Shown: in pieces, positions 39,651-49,167 of the stretch | Layout: every line of letters starts with the position of its first letter | Numbering within the stretch: position 1 is the stretch's first letter | Origin: JAWKWA01 sp041397765 | GTDB taxonomy: Bacteria; Pseudomonadota; Alphaproteobacteria; Rhizobiales; Hyphomicrobiaceae | Assembly: GCA_041397765.1 (NCBI GenBank) | Contig: JAWKWA010000006.1 | Coordinates: 124,001 to 188,000 of the forward strand | Reading direction: 5' to 3' | DNA length: 64,000 nt | Position numbers and translations under genes: made by a program | The notes under the pieces: generated by a model | Databases searched by the model: none | What the model saw: only the letters and a program-made list of their open reading frames with translations | Told to the model about the DNA's origin: nothing

Positions 39651-39701
39651 AGAGCATGTCCGGCCGGGATGAAATCGGTTCGGCCGTGTCGGACATGCTC
39701 T
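39651..39701. repeat. Perfect-arm palindromic intergenic repeat (copy 2)
   Basis: AGAGCATGTCC (39651-39661) faces its exact complement GGACATGCTCT (39691-39701) around a 29-base centre with GAAATCGGTTCGGCC. The same arm and centre recur at 63165 and, imperfectly, at 9842. It lies between rseP and dxr within the operon, so it should be transcribed as a hairpin. Confidence 0.8.
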
Positions 39702-39741
39702 GGCTCGCGCCGTGGTCGACTGCCGCCCGCCGGCCGGCGGT

Positions 39742-41064
39742 TCAGCCGGCGACCGCTGCAAGAAGGCTCGTGGCAAGGCCTCGGGCCGCGGCATCGCGGG
39801 CGAGCACGTCGTCGAGGTCGGCGGCGTCGCGGATGAGCCCGCTCGCCTCGGCGCGCTCGAGCGTCGCCTCGACGAGACGGGCGATGGCGAGGAAGCCGAT
39901 CTGCCGCTCGAGGAACGCCTCGACCGCGATCTCGTTGGCGGCGTTCAGCACGGTGCAGGCGGCGCTGCCGCGGTGGAGCGCGGCGCGGGCGAGCGCCAGG
40001 CAGCGGAAGCGCGCCTCGTCGGGGGCCTCGAAGGTCAGCGTGGCGATGCGGGCGAGGTCGAGCCGCTCGGTCGGCGTCGCCATGCGGTCCGGCCAGGCGA
40101 GGCTGAGCGCGATCGGGGTGCGCATGTCGGGCATGCCGAGCTGGGCCAGCACCGAGCCGTCGCGGAACGAGACCAGCGAGTGGACGATCGACTGGGGATG
40201 GACGAGGACGCCGAGCTGGCCGGCCTCGACCGGAAAGAGGTGGTAGGCCTCGATCAGCTCGAGGCCCTTGTTCATGAGCGTCGCGGAATCGATCGTGACC
40301 TTGCGGCCCATCTGCCAGTTGGGATGGCGCAGGGCCGCCTCGGGCGTGGCGCGCTCGAGTTCGGCGAGGCTGGCGCGGCGGAACGGCCCCCCGGAGGCCG
40401 TCAGCACGATCTGCTCGATGGTCTCGGGCGGAGAGCCGGCGATCGCCTGGAAGGCGGCGGAGTGCTCCGAATCGACCGGCAGCAGCTCGGTTCCCCGCCG
40501 GCCGATCTCGGCCATGAAGAGATCGCCCGCCGCAACGAGGCATTCCTTGTTGGCGAGCGCGAGGCGGGTGCCCTGGCGGACGGCCTCGAGTGTCGGCCTG
40601 AGGCCCGCCGCACCGACGATGGCCGCCATGATCCAGTCGGCCGAGCTGGCGGCGGCCTCGGCCACTGCCTCGGCACCCGCGGCGACTGCGATGCCGCTGC
40701 CCGAAAGTGCGGCCTTCAGATCGGCATAGACGGTCTCGTCGGCGACGACGGCGAGGCCGGCGCGGTGGCGCAGTGCCAGTTCGGCGAGGCCCGCCCAGTT
40801 GCGATTGGCGGTGAGGGCGACGACCTCGTAGCACTCGGGCGCGCGGCCGACGAGGTCGAGCGTATTGAGGCCGATCGAGCCGGTGGCTCCGAGCACGCTG
40901 ATCCGGCGCGGGCCCCGGAGGGAACGCCTCGTCGCCGCGTCGTTCACGATCGCGTCGTCCACCGCCGCGGCGGCGGTTGCGGCGACACCTTCCGCTCGCC
41001 CAGCGAGCATCGTCCGGGCGACGCTTTGTCCTGAAGCTCCCGTCCAGGTGCTATCCGCGCTCAC
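39742..41064 (-). CDS. dxr: 1-deoxy-D-xylulose-5-phosphate reductoisomerase
   Basis: Second step of the MEP isoprenoid pathway, using NADPH and a divalent metal. The 440 residues have VLGATGSIGLNTLDLV (NADPH loop), LALANKECLVAAG, and the metal-binding VDSEHSAAFQ. An extra 45-residue N-terminal tail precedes the core; it arises from the GTG 41064 start that overlaps the cdsA stop as GTGA, and a later start such as the ATG at about 41010 is possible. Isoprenoid supply here feeds UppS, encoded two genes upstream. Confidence 0.95.
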   Translation of the reverse strand: MSADSTWTGASGQSVARTMLAGRAEGVAATAAAAVDDAIVNDAATRRSLRGPRRISVLGATGSIGLNTLDLVGRAPECYEVVALTANRNWAGLAELALRHRAGLAVVADETVYADLKAALSGSGIAVAAGAEAVAEAAASSADWIMAAIVGAAGLRPTLEAVRQGTRLALANKECLVAAGDLFMAEIGRRGTELLPVDSEHSAAFQAIAGSPPETIEQIVLTASGGPFRRASLAELERATPEAALRHPNWQMGRKVTIDSATLMNKGLELIEAYHLFPVEAGQLGVLVHPQSIVHSLVSFRDGSVLAQLGMPDMRTPIALSLAWPDRMATPTERLDLARIATLTFEAPDEARFRCLALARAALHRGSAACTVLNAANEIAVEAFLERQIGFLAIARLVEATLERAEASGLIRDAADLDDVLARDAAARGLATSLLAAVAG

Positions 41065-41954
41065 CCGCCGCCTCCCCCGAGCAGAGCGAGGCCGGGTCGC
41101 CAGGGCTCGATCAGGATGGCGAGAAGCGCCGCGACGACGGCGGCCGCCATCAGCCCGTCCACCCGGTCGAACATGCCGCCATGACCGGGAATGATCGCGC
41201 TCGAATCCTTGACGCCGGAATGGCGCTTGAGGGCCGATTCGAGCAGGTCGCCCGCCTGGGCGGCGATCGACAGCAGCGCAGCGACGGCTGCCATCGCCCA
41301 TCCGGGCCTTCCACCGAGCGCGGCGCCGGAGGCGAGGCCGGCCAGGATCGCCGCGACGAGGCCGCCGAGCGCGCCCGACCAGGTCTTGCCCGGCGAGACA
41401 CGCACCCAGAGCCGGGGACCGCCGACGAGCCGGCCGACCAGGAATGCGAAGATGTCGGTCGCCCAGACCACCGCGAAAAGGAAGACGATGAGGGCGAGTC
41501 CGTCGGGTTCGTCCGCCCGCAGCCAGACGAGCGCGACGAGCGGCAGCCCGACATAGAGAACGCCCGTCGCACTCAGCCGGTCGAGGGATCTGAGGCTGAG
41601 CACGGCGATCACCAGCGCGGCGACGACGAGCACGATGATCGCCGGCAGGGTCAGGCCGGCCGCGGTCAGCCCGCCGGCCGCCGGCATCGCCGCGACATGG
41701 ATGATCATCGTCCCGTCGAAATTGAAGCCTCGCACCATGCGGCCCCACTCCCAGGCGACGATGCCGGCGAGCAGACTGACGAGGGCGGCGAACCAGACGG
41801 TGCCGCCCCAGACGAGGGCGATGGAGGCCACCGCCAGCACGGCGCCCGAGAGCATGCGCACGATCATCTCGGTCTGGCGGGAGGCCGATCGCGGGGCGGT
41901 GCCGGTGCGGGCGGGAGCGGCCGCCTCGCCGGTCTGGCGCGGGGACGGCGACAT
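41061..41954 (-). CDS. cdsA: Phosphatidate cytidylyltransferase CdsA
   Basis: Makes CDP-diacylglycerol, the precursor of all major phospholipids, in the inner membrane. The 297 residues have several membrane helices from about residue 35 and the C-terminal family signature SALKRHSGVKDSSAIIPGHG followed by GMFDRVD. The first 30 residues are a polar Ala/Thr-rich tail. The start follows the uppS stop after one base, and the stop overlaps dxr, so the three genes are tightly packed. Confidence 0.95.
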   Translation of the reverse strand: MSPSPRQTGEAAAPARTGTAPRSASRQTEMIVRMLSGAVLAVASIALVWGGTVWFAALVSLLAGIVAWEWGRMVRGFNFDGTMIIHVAAMPAAGGLTAAGLTLPAIIVLVVAALVIAVLSLRSLDRLSATGVLYVGLPLVALVWLRADEPDGLALIVFLFAVVWATDIFAFLVGRLVGGPRLWVRVSPGKTWSGALGGLVAAILAGLASGAALGGRPGWAMAAVAALLSIAAQAGDLLESALKRHSGVKDSSAIIPGHGGMFDRVDGLMAAAVVAALLAILIEPWRPGLALLGGGGG

Positions 41955-41955
41955 C

Positions 41956-42705
<750 letters not shown>

Positions 42706-42788
42706 ATCGCCATCCCATCCCGAGCCGTCATTTCCCGTCGGTGCGGACCGACGGTGCCTCGCCCCTTGCGCCGCGATCGGTGCAGCTC

Positions 42789-43352
42789 TCAAACCTGCAT
42801 GATCTCGGCTTCCTTGGCGATCAGGGCCTGATCGATCTCCTTGATCGTCCGGTCGGTCGCCTCCTGGACGCGGGTGCCCATCTTGCGATGCTCGTCCTCG
42901 CTCATGGTGCCGTCCTTCTCGAGGCGCTTCAGCGTCTCCATGCCGTCGCGGCGGACGTTGCGCACGGCGACGCGGGCCTGCTCGGTGTATTTGTGGGCGA
43001 TCTTTGCGATCTCGCGCCGGCGCTCCTCGTTGAGCTCGGGCATGCGCAGGCGGATGATCTGGCCGTCCGTCACCGGGTTAATACCGAGATTGGAATCGCG
43101 GATCGCACGCTCCACGGCCGAGACGATGCCGCGGTCCCAGACCTGCACCGCGATGGTGCGCGCCTCGGGCGTCGTGACGGTGCCACACTGGCTGAGCGGC
43201 ATCTTGGAGCCGTAGGCGTCGACCACGATAGGATCGAGCAGGTTGGCGTTGGCCCGTCCGGTGCGCAGGCCGGCGAACTCCGCCTTCAGCGCCTGGACGG
43301 CGCCGTGCATCCGCTTCTCGAGCTCCTTCAGATCGAAACTGCCGGTCGACAT
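42789..43352 (-). CDS. frr: Ribosome recycling factor
   Basis: Works with EF-G to split the ribosome after termination. The 187 residues match the family (185) over the full length: [20 protein letters not shown] at the N-terminus, the [20 protein letters not shown] hinge segment and the [18 protein letters not shown]-terminal helix. It follows pyrH on the same strand with a 137-base gap, in the normal rpsB-tsf-pyrH-frr order. Confidence 0.97.
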   Translation of the reverse strand: MSTGSFDLKELEKRMHGAVQALKAEFAGLRTGRANANLLDPIVVDAYGSKMPLSQCGTVTTPEARTIAVQVWDRGIVSAVERAIRDSNLGINPVTDGQIIRLRMPELNEERRREIAKIAHKYTEQARVAVRNVRRDGMETLKRLEKDGTMSEDEHRKMGTRVQEATDRTIKEIDQALIAKEAEIMQV

Positions 43353-43489
43353 GTCGTTAAGTCTCCTCGCGACGGCTGGTCGCCCGGCGCCGTCCGGCCG
43401 CAGAGCGGGGGCAGGCGATGGGCCTCTCTCGTCCCAACTCGGTTGACCCGCTGCGGCACGGGGCGGCGGTGCGGGCGGCGGGCCTCGCT

Positions 43490-44218
43490 TCAGGCGGACT
43501 GGCGTACGATGGTCGAGCGGGCGGCGCCGGTCAGCATCCTGACGAGGCCGCCCTCCTCGCGGATCGAGAAGACAATTATCGGAATCCGGTTCTCGCGGGC
43601 AAGCGCGATCGCGGCTCCATCCATCACCTTGAGGTCCCGGGCGAGCACCTCGTCGTAGGTGACCTCCTCGTAGCGACGGGCGGTCGGGTCCTTCTTGGGG
43701 TCGGCGGTGTAGATGCCATCGACCTGGGTCGCCTTGGCGAGGCCGTCGCAGCCCATCTCGGCGGCCCTGAGCGCCGCCGCGGTGTCGGTGGTGAAATAAG
43801 GGTTGCCGGTGCCACCGGTGAAGACGACGACGCGGCCGCGGGCGAGATGGCGGCGCGCCCGCTCGGCGACGAAGGGCTCGCAGACGGTCGGCATCGGGAT
43901 GGCGGACATGACGCGGGCCGGCTGGCCGATCGCCTCGAGGGCGCCGCCGAGGGCGAGGCCGTTCATCACGGTCGCCAGCATGCCCATGTAATCGGCGGTG
44001 CCGCGCTCCATGCCCTTGGCCGCTCCTTGCAGGCCACGGAAGATGTTACCGCCGCCAACCACGATGGCGACGTCGGTGCCGAGCTCACGGGCGGCCTTCA
44101 CCTCGCGCGTGATCCGCCCGACCGTGGCCATGTCGATGCCGCCGGCGCCCTCGCCCATCAGCGCTTCGCCCGAGAGCTTGAGGAGGAGCCGCCGGAAGCG
44201 GGGCGTGGCGGTGCTCAA
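43490..44218 (-). CDS. pyrH: Uridylate kinase PyrH
   Basis: Hexameric UMP kinase of the amino-acid-kinase fold, producing UDP. The 242 residues contain [21 protein letters not shown], the [15 protein letters not shown] block and the ATP-site part [21 protein letters not shown]. The protein is complete. Its leader holds five 20-bp tandem repeats and the tsf terminator, so it may be transcribed partly from its own promoter, though none was identified. Confidence 0.97.
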   Translation of the reverse strand: MSTATPRFRRLLLKLSGEALMGEGAGGIDMATVGRITREVKAARELGTDVAIVVGGGNIFRGLQGAAKGMERGTADYMGMLATVMNGLALGGALEAIGQPARVMSAIPMPTVCEPFVAERARRHLARGRVVVFTGGTGNPYFTTDTAAALRAAEMGCDGLAKATQVDGIYTADPKKDPTARRYEEVTYDEVLARDLKVMDGAAIALARENRIPIIVFSIREEGGLVRMLTGAARSTIVRQSA

Positions 44219-44234
44219 GGGCGATCTCCTCTAC

Positions 44235-44334
44235 GTCAGCGCAAGGCCGGTCAAGTCGACGGAATGCCGTTCAGGTCAGTGACAGGCCCGTCAAGTCAGC
44301 GAAAGGCCCTTCAAGTCAGCGAAAAGCCGGGCCA
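44235..44334. repeat. Five 20-bp tandem repeats in the pyrH leader
   Basis: Units at 44235, 44255, 44275, 44295 and 44315 each begin GTCAGYG or close to it and follow the pattern GTCAGCGAAAGGCCCTTCAA. Units 3 to 5 are most alike; unit 2 is most diverged. They fill the gap between the tsf terminator and the pyrH start. No protein is encoded across them. Confidence 0.85.
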
Positions 44335-44350
44335 CTGGTGGCGGCCCGGC
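44322..44350 (-). terminator. Intrinsic terminator after tsf
   Basis: On the minus strand GCCGGGCC and GGCCCGGC form a perfect 8-bp stem with a nine-base loop, followed by TTTT. It lies about 100 bases after the tsf stop and before pyrH, so it may separate rpsB-tsf from the downstream genes or attenuate read-through. Confidence 0.7.
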
Positions 44351-44448
44351 CCATCCTGCTCGATATTCCGGACCCTGTCGGCGATCAAGGGCGGGCTGGC
44401 AAGAGCGTCGAGGCGGGCCGAGAAAGCCCGGCCGCGACGCCGTCGCGC

Positions 44449-45381
44449 TCAGCCGCCCTTGGTCATCGCGGCGACCTCGGCGGCGAAGTCCTTCTCCTCG
44501 CGCTCGATGCCCTCGCCGAGCGCATAGCGCAGGAAGCCGGCGACCTTGATCGGCGCGCCCACGTCCTTCTCGCTCGCCTTCAGCACGTTGCCGACCGTCT
44601 CCTTGCCGTCGATGACGAAGACCTGGGAGAGCAGCACGGACTGCTGGAAGAACTCCTTCTTCAGCCGGCCCTCGACCATTTTGGCGATGATCTCCTCCGA
44701 CTTGCCGGACTGGCGAGCCTGCTCGAGATAGACCGCGCGCTCACGCTCGATGGCGGCGGGGTCGAGATCGGCCTCGGTGACGGCGAGGGGATTGGCGGCG
44801 GCGATATGCATGGCGAGCTGGCGGCCGAGACCGGCGAGCACATCGGTCTTGCCGGTCGACTCGAGCGCGACCAAGACGCCGATCTTGCCGAGGCCGGGCG
44901 CGATGGCATTGTGGACGTACTGGGCGACGACGCCGTCCTTGACCGAGAGGGCGGCGGTGCGGCGCAGCGTCATGTTCTCGCCGATGGTGGCGATCAGCTC
45001 CTTCAGATGGTCGGCGACGGTCGGCTTGCCCGGGGCCGTCTCCATGGCGTTCAGCTTGTCGAGGCTGCCGCCGGCCTTCAGCGCCAGCCGGGCGACGCTG
45101 CGCACCATCTCCTGGAATTTCTCGTTGCGGGCGACGAAATCGGTCTCGGAGTTGACCTCGACGAGAGCGCCGGCCTTGCCTTCGGCGGCGACGCCGATCA
45201 GGCCGTCGGCAGCGACGCGGCCCGACTTCTTGGCGGCCTTGGCGAGGCCCTTCTTGCGCAGGAGGTCGATCGCCGCCTCCATGTCGCCCTTCATCTCCTC
45301 GAGGGCGCCCTTGCAGTCCATCATGCCGGCACCGGTGCGGTCCCTGAGCTCCTTGACCATGCTCGCGGAAATCGTCGCCAT
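44449..45381 (-). CDS. tsf: Translation elongation factor Ts
   Basis: Guanine-nucleotide exchange factor for EF-Tu. The 310 residues start with the UBA-like segment [21 protein letters not shown], followed by the family motif [18 protein letters not shown] and the dimerisation and core domains. Length is typical of alphaproteobacteria (about 307). The upstream rpsB and 251-base spacer with a strong hairpin are the conserved arrangement. Confidence 0.97.
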   Translation of the reverse strand: MATISASMVKELRDRTGAGMMDCKGALEEMKGDMEAAIDLLRKKGLAKAAKKSGRVAADGLIGVAAEGKAGALVEVNSETDFVARNEKFQEMVRSVARLALKAGGSLDKLNAMETAPGKPTVADHLKELIATIGENMTLRRTAALSVKDGVVAQYVHNAIAPGLGKIGVLVALESTGKTDVLAGLGRQLAMHIAAANPLAVTEADLDPAAIERERAVYLEQARQSGKSEEIIAKMVEGRLKKEFFQQSVLLSQVFVIDGKETVGNVLKASEKDVGAPIKVAGFLRYALGEGIEREEKDFAAEVAAMTKGG

Positions 45382-45531
45382 GTCGATCCTCTGGCTCTTC
45401 TGCGCCGGCTCATCGCGGCGCGCTGTTGCCCCCGCCGGGTGACGGGTGGCGCGTCAATCATCGAGACTGTCCGGCCGCCAAGGCGCGGCCGCACCGCAGG
45501 AGCGGGCGCGTCGCCCGCTGCACGCCGCACG

Positions 45532-45564
45532 GGCGGACGGGGCGATAACTCGCCCCGGTCCGCC
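45532..45564 (-). promoter_or_regulatory. Strong hairpin in the rpsB-tsf spacer
   Basis: GGCGGACGGGGCGA and TCGCCCCGGTCCGCC pair over about 14 bp with one bulged base and a TAAC loop. It has no T-run, so it is more likely an attenuator or RNA-processing site than a full terminator. A second small stem, GCGGGCG/CGCCCGC, lies at about 45502-45518. Confidence 0.5.
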
Positions 45565-45632
45565 ACGGGCAATCCTCATATGTCGTCACGTCCTGCGGGC
45601 GCGGACATCGAGGCCGGGCGCCCGCTCGGCGA

Positions 45633-46628
45633 CTATTCGTCCTGGAGCTTGCGGGCCTGATCGACCCAGCTCCCCTCGGCGAAACGGCCGGTGAGGCGTC
45701 CCTGCGACTCGACCGATGCGATCTCGTCGGGCGTCAGCTTGGCGATCTGCCAGAAATGGAAGATGCCCAGATCGTTCAGCCGCTGCTCGGCCTTCTGGTC
45801 GATGCCCGAGATCCGCTTCAGATCGCTGGCGAGACCGACCGGCTGGGACAGACCCTTGTAGACGCCCTTGGCCTCGGCGGCCACGACCTCCTCGACCATC
45901 GGCGACTCGGCGGCGCCGATGTCGATGCCCGAATCGCCCTGGGCGCGGCCGATGCCGTCGATGGCGGCCCTGGCCACCAGATCGCAATAGAGCGTGATGG
46001 CGCGCCCGGCGTCGTCATTGCCGGGGATCGGATGGTTGATGTTGTCCGGGTCGCTGTTCGAATCGACGACGCCGATCACCGGGATGCCGAGCTTCCGGGC
46101 CTCGGCGACGGCGATCTGCTCCTTGTTGGTGTCGATGATGAACAGGATGTCCGGCAGGCCGCCCATGTCCTTGATGCCGCCGAGCGCCGTCTCCAGCTTG
46201 TCGCGCTCGCGCATCAGGTTGAGCTGCTCCTTCTTGGTGAGGCCCTGGGCGCCGGCGGCCAGCACGTCGTCGAGCTGCTTCAGCCGGCGGATCGAGTGCG
46301 ACACCGTCTTCCAGTTGGTCAGCGTGCCGCCGAGCCAGCGGTGGTTGATGTAGTACTGAGCGCAGCGCTTGGCCGCCTCCGCGACGGCCTCGGAGGCCTG
46401 CCGCTTGGTGCCGACGAACAGCACGCGGCCGCCGCGCGCGACGACATCGCTCACCGCCACCAGCGCCTGATGGAACAGCGGCACGGTCTGCGCGAGATCG
46501 ATGATGTGGATGTTGTTGCGCGCCCCGTAGATATAGGGCTGCATCTTCGGGTTCCAGCGATGTGTCTGGTGGCCGAAGTGAACGCCAGCCTCGAGAAGCT
46601 GACGCATGTTGAATGCGGGAAGCGCCAT
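45633..46628 (-). CDS. rpsB: 30S ribosomal protein S2 with a C-terminal extension
   Basis: Small-subunit protein S2. The core (residues 1 to about 230) is standard: [36 protein letters not shown] and the [34 protein letters not shown] region near residues 165-200. The protein is 331 residues against about 240 in E. coli. The extra tail (about 255-331) includes [19 protein letters not shown] and [16 protein letters not shown], a helix-hairpin-helix-like segment seen in other Rhizobiales S2 proteins. It heads the long minus-strand superoperon and has its own promoter at 46772-46800. Confidence 0.97.
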   Translation of the reverse strand: MALPAFNMRQLLEAGVHFGHQTHRWNPKMQPYIYGARNNIHIIDLAQTVPLFHQALVAVSDVVARGGRVLFVGTKRQASEAVAEAAKRCAQYYINHRWLGGTLTNWKTVSHSIRRLKQLDDVLAAGAQGLTKKEQLNLMRERDKLETALGGIKDMGGLPDILFIIDTNKEQIAVAEARKLGIPVIGVVDSNSDPDNINHPIPGNDDAGRAITLYCDLVARAAIDGIGRAQGDSGIDIGAAESPMVEEVVAAEAKGVYKGLSQPVGLASDLKRISGIDQKAEQRLNDLGIFHFWQIAKLTPDEIASVESQGRLTGRFAEGSWVDQARKLQDE

Positions 46629-46771
46629 GGCGCGTGGCTCCGTTTTCCGGTTGGTCCGCCGCGGGCCAAGTCAGCCGGCGCACGATTGCGCCAGCCACCG
46701 GTGCGGCTTTCCGGTTCGGGGCAAAGCACGCCCCGCGCCGGCCCCGCTGAGCCCGCGTGTGAGATGGCGGC

Positions 46772-46800
46772 GTTATAGTCCGACTTGCTGCAATGCGCAA
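46772..46800 (-). promoter_or_regulatory. Sigma-70-type promoter of rpsB
   Basis: On the minus strand TTGCGC (46795-46800) and TATAAC (46772-46777) are separated by exactly 17 bases. Transcription would start near 46765, leaving a leader of about 137 bases before rpsB, enough for S2-type feedback control. It is the best promoter match seen in the window. Confidence 0.65.
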
Positions 46801-46848
46801 CAGAGCGTGCGCCGGTGGCCGTGATCCCGCGAACGGGGCGGTCCGGTG

Positions 46849-47142
46849 TCAATCCGGCGTGCCGTCCTCGTCGCCCCCGGGCGAGCGGGACTTGCGGTCG
46901 TAGCTGCCCTTGCCGCGGCGGGCGCGGACGACCTTCTGGGCGAGGCTGCGATCGGCGAGCTCGCGGGCGACGGGGTTGCGAGGCGCGGGGGCGGCCTTGC
47001 CCGTCTTTGCGGCCCTGCCAGTCCTTGCGGTCTTGCCAGTCTTTGCGGCCTTGCCCTTGGCCGCCTTGGCAGTCTTGGCCGGGCGTGCTGCCTTCTGGCG
47101 CTTGCCAGGGTGACGCCCGCCCTTCTCCGATCCGGCCGGCAT
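46849..47142 (-). CDS. Small basic protein, possible ArfA-type ribosome-rescue factor
   Basis: A 97-residue, very basic protein. Its C-terminal part reads NPVARELADRSLAQKVVRAR then RGKGSYDRKSR, which resembles ArfA, the factor that recruits RF2 to stalled ribosomes; in E. coli ArfA the matching part is LFRQRVEKNKKGKGSYMRK. The first 55 residues are Lys/Ala/Gly repeats. ATG 47142 starts four bases after the recJ stop, so translation is coupled. In the coding strand TCGCCCGGGGGCGA (46871-46884) forms a hairpin just after the GKGSY codons, as the regulatory hairpin does in known arfA genes. Family membership is inferred from this short match only. Confidence 0.55.
   Translation of the reverse strand: MPAGSEKGGRHPGKRQKAARPAKTAKAAKGKAAKTGKTARTGRAAKTGKAAPAPRNPVARELADRSLAQKVVRARRGKGSYDRKSRSPGGDEDGTPD
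47003..47056. repeat. Three 18-bp tandem repeats inside the ArfA-like gene
   Basis: Units at 47003, 47021 and 47039, each close to GTCTTTGCGGCCCTGCCA. They encode six-residue Lys/Gly/Ala repeats (GKAAKT-like) in the N-terminal tail. Such a tract can change copy number by slippage without breaking the frame. Confidence 0.8.
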
Positions 47143-47146
47143 CGGC

Positions 47147-48991
47147 TCAGCCCTGTCGCGCCGGGTCGGCGACGTCGTCGACGGTGAGCTCGATACGCTC
47201 GCGGCCGTTCCAGTGATCGCGCCGCAGATGGCCGGCGACATGGATCGGCCGCCCGGCAGCCGCCGCCGTCATGGCTTCGCCGAGCGGCGTTCCGACCGAG
47301 CGGAAGGCGACCGCATCGAGCCGGCTACCGTCGCCCGCCTCGACCGTGCAGCGCAGATGCGCCTCCCCGATCACCCGCAGGCTGCGGAGACGGTGGGCGG
47401 GAAAGACGAAGCGCGGGGTCGGATTGCCCTGGCCGAAGGGGCCGGCCTCCTCCAGGCGCTCGATGAAGTCGGCCGAGACGGCGGCGGGGGTCAGGGAGCC
47501 GTCGACTTTCAGCGTCGTCAGGCCGCGGGCGTCGGCGACGTGGCCGCGCAGGCGGTCGGCGAGAAAGGCCTTGAGCCTCGGCAGATCATCGGCGGCGACG
47601 GTGAGGCCCGCCGCCATGGCGTGGCCGCCGCCCTTCTTCAGGATGCCCTCGGCGACGGCGGCCCGCACGGCCGAGCCGATGTCGACGCCGGCGATGGAGC
47701 GGAGGGATCCGGTGCCCTCGCCGCTCTCGGTCCAGGCGAGGACCAGCGAGGGACGGCGGAAGCGCTCGGTCAGCCGGCTGGCGACGAGGCCGACGAGGCC
47801 CTTGTGCCAATCCTTGGAGCCCTGGATGAGGATCGGCAGATCGGGATCGGTGGCGACCTCGACCTCGGAGGCTGCGAGCGCCGCCTCGAGGATCGCCGTC
47901 TCCATCGCCTTGCGCTCCTTGTTGAGACGGTCGAGCAGCACGGCGATGCGGCCGGTCTCGGCCTCGTCGTCGGTGGAGAGCAGGCGGGCGCCGAGGGCGG
48001 AATCGCCGATGCGGCCGCCGGCATTGATCCGCGGTCCGAGCAGGAAGCCGAGATGGTAGGTGTTGGGCGGCTGGTTGAGGCCGGCGGCATCGGCGAGCGC
48101 CCTGAGGCCCGGATTGCGCCGGCCGCGCATGACCTTCAGCCCTTGCGTGACATAGGCCCGGTTGAGGCCCTCGAGGGGAACGACGTCGCAGACGGTCGCG
48201 AGGGCGACGAGATCGAGCCATTCCATGAGCGGCGGCTCGGGGGCCGACTTGTAGTGGCCGCGGGCCCGCAGTGCGCGCGCTGTCGCGACCAGCGCCAGGA
48301 AGACGACCCCTGCCGCGCAGAGCGTGCCCTCACCCGAGACGTCGTCCTGGCGGTTCGGATTGACCACGGCGGTCACGTCGGGGAGGCGCTCGTCGGCCTG
48401 ATGATGGTCGATGACGACGACATCTGCGCCGGCCTCGCGCGCGACGGCGAGGGCCTCGAAGCTGGTGGTGCCGCAGTCGACGGTGAGGATCAGGCGGGCG
48501 CCGTCCTCGGCGAGCTGGCGGATCGCCTGCGGATTGGGGCCATAGCCCTCGAACAGGCGATCGGGAATGTAGATGCGGGGGGCGAGGCCGTGATGGGCGA
48601 GAAAGCGATGGACGAGGGCGGAGGCGCAGGCGCCGTCGACGTCATAGTCGCCGAAGATCGCCACCTGCTCGCGTGCGAGGATGGCGCCGGCAATGCGGCC
48701 GGCGGCCTTCTCCATGTCGGTCAGCCGCGACGGGTCGGGCATCAGCGCCTTCAGCGTCGGATTGAGCAGCACCGGCACGTTGTCGAGGGTGGCGCCACGG
48801 GCGGTGATGACGCGGGCGAGGACGTCGGGCAGCCCGTGCCGCTGGGCGATGGCGGTCGCGAGGTTGAGGCCGGCCGTGTCGAGGCGGCTCGACCAGGCCT
48901 GGCCTTTGGCCGAGCAGGCGACACCGAGATAGTGCTCCCCCGCTCCCTCGGTCATCGCCGGCCGCCGTGCTGCCTGTGCCATGGCCCCCAT
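47147..48991 (-). CDS. recJ: Single-strand-specific exonuclease RecJ
   Basis: 5'-3' ssDNA exonuclease used in recombination and mismatch repair. The 614 residues have the DHH-family motifs: FGDYDVDGACASALV (motif I), TVDCGTTSFEAL (motif II), VVIDHHQADE (motif III, with DHH) and later the DHHA1 domain with KKGGGHAMAAGLTV. A C-terminal OB fold follows. ATG 48991 is used; an ATG three codons in is as good. Located after glpX, as in other Rhizobiales. Confidence 0.96.
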   Translation of the reverse strand: MGAMAQAARRPAMTEGAGEHYLGVACSAKGQAWSSRLDTAGLNLATAIAQRHGLPDVLARVITARGATLDNVPVLLNPTLKALMPDPSRLTDMEKAAGRIAGAILAREQVAIFGDYDVDGACASALVHRFLAHHGLAPRIYIPDRLFEGYGPNPQAIRQLAEDGARLILTVDCGTTSFEALAVAREAGADVVVIDHHQADERLPDVTAVVNPNRQDDVSGEGTLCAAGVVFLALVATARALRARGHYKSAPEPPLMEWLDLVALATVCDVVPLEGLNRAYVTQGLKVMRGRRNPGLRALADAAGLNQPPNTYHLGFLLGPRINAGGRIGDSALGARLLSTDDEAETGRIAVLLDRLNKERKAMETAILEAALAASEVEVATDPDLPILIQGSKDWHKGLVGLVASRLTERFRRPSLVLAWTESGEGTGSLRSIAGVDIGSAVRAAVAEGILKKGGGHAMAAGLTVAADDLPRLKAFLADRLRGHVADARGLTTLKVDGSLTPAAVSADFIERLEEAGPFGQGNPTPRFVFPAHRLRSLRVIGEAHLRCTVEAGDGSRLDAVAFRSVGTPLGEAMTAAAAGRPIHVAGHLRRDHWNGRERIELTVDDVADPARQG

Positions 48992-49167
48992 TCCCCCTGC
49001 TTGCCGCCGGTCCGGATCGCCGAAGGCGTACCGCTCGACCAGAAGCGCTCATAGGCCGATTCGGTGGCGGGGCCGGGGCGCGGAGGCGATTTCCCCAGAT
49101 GAGGACTTGGATCAGGAGCTGGATAAAGAGCGGGCGCGGCCGGGCTGACTGCCTCGCCGCGCCTCCT

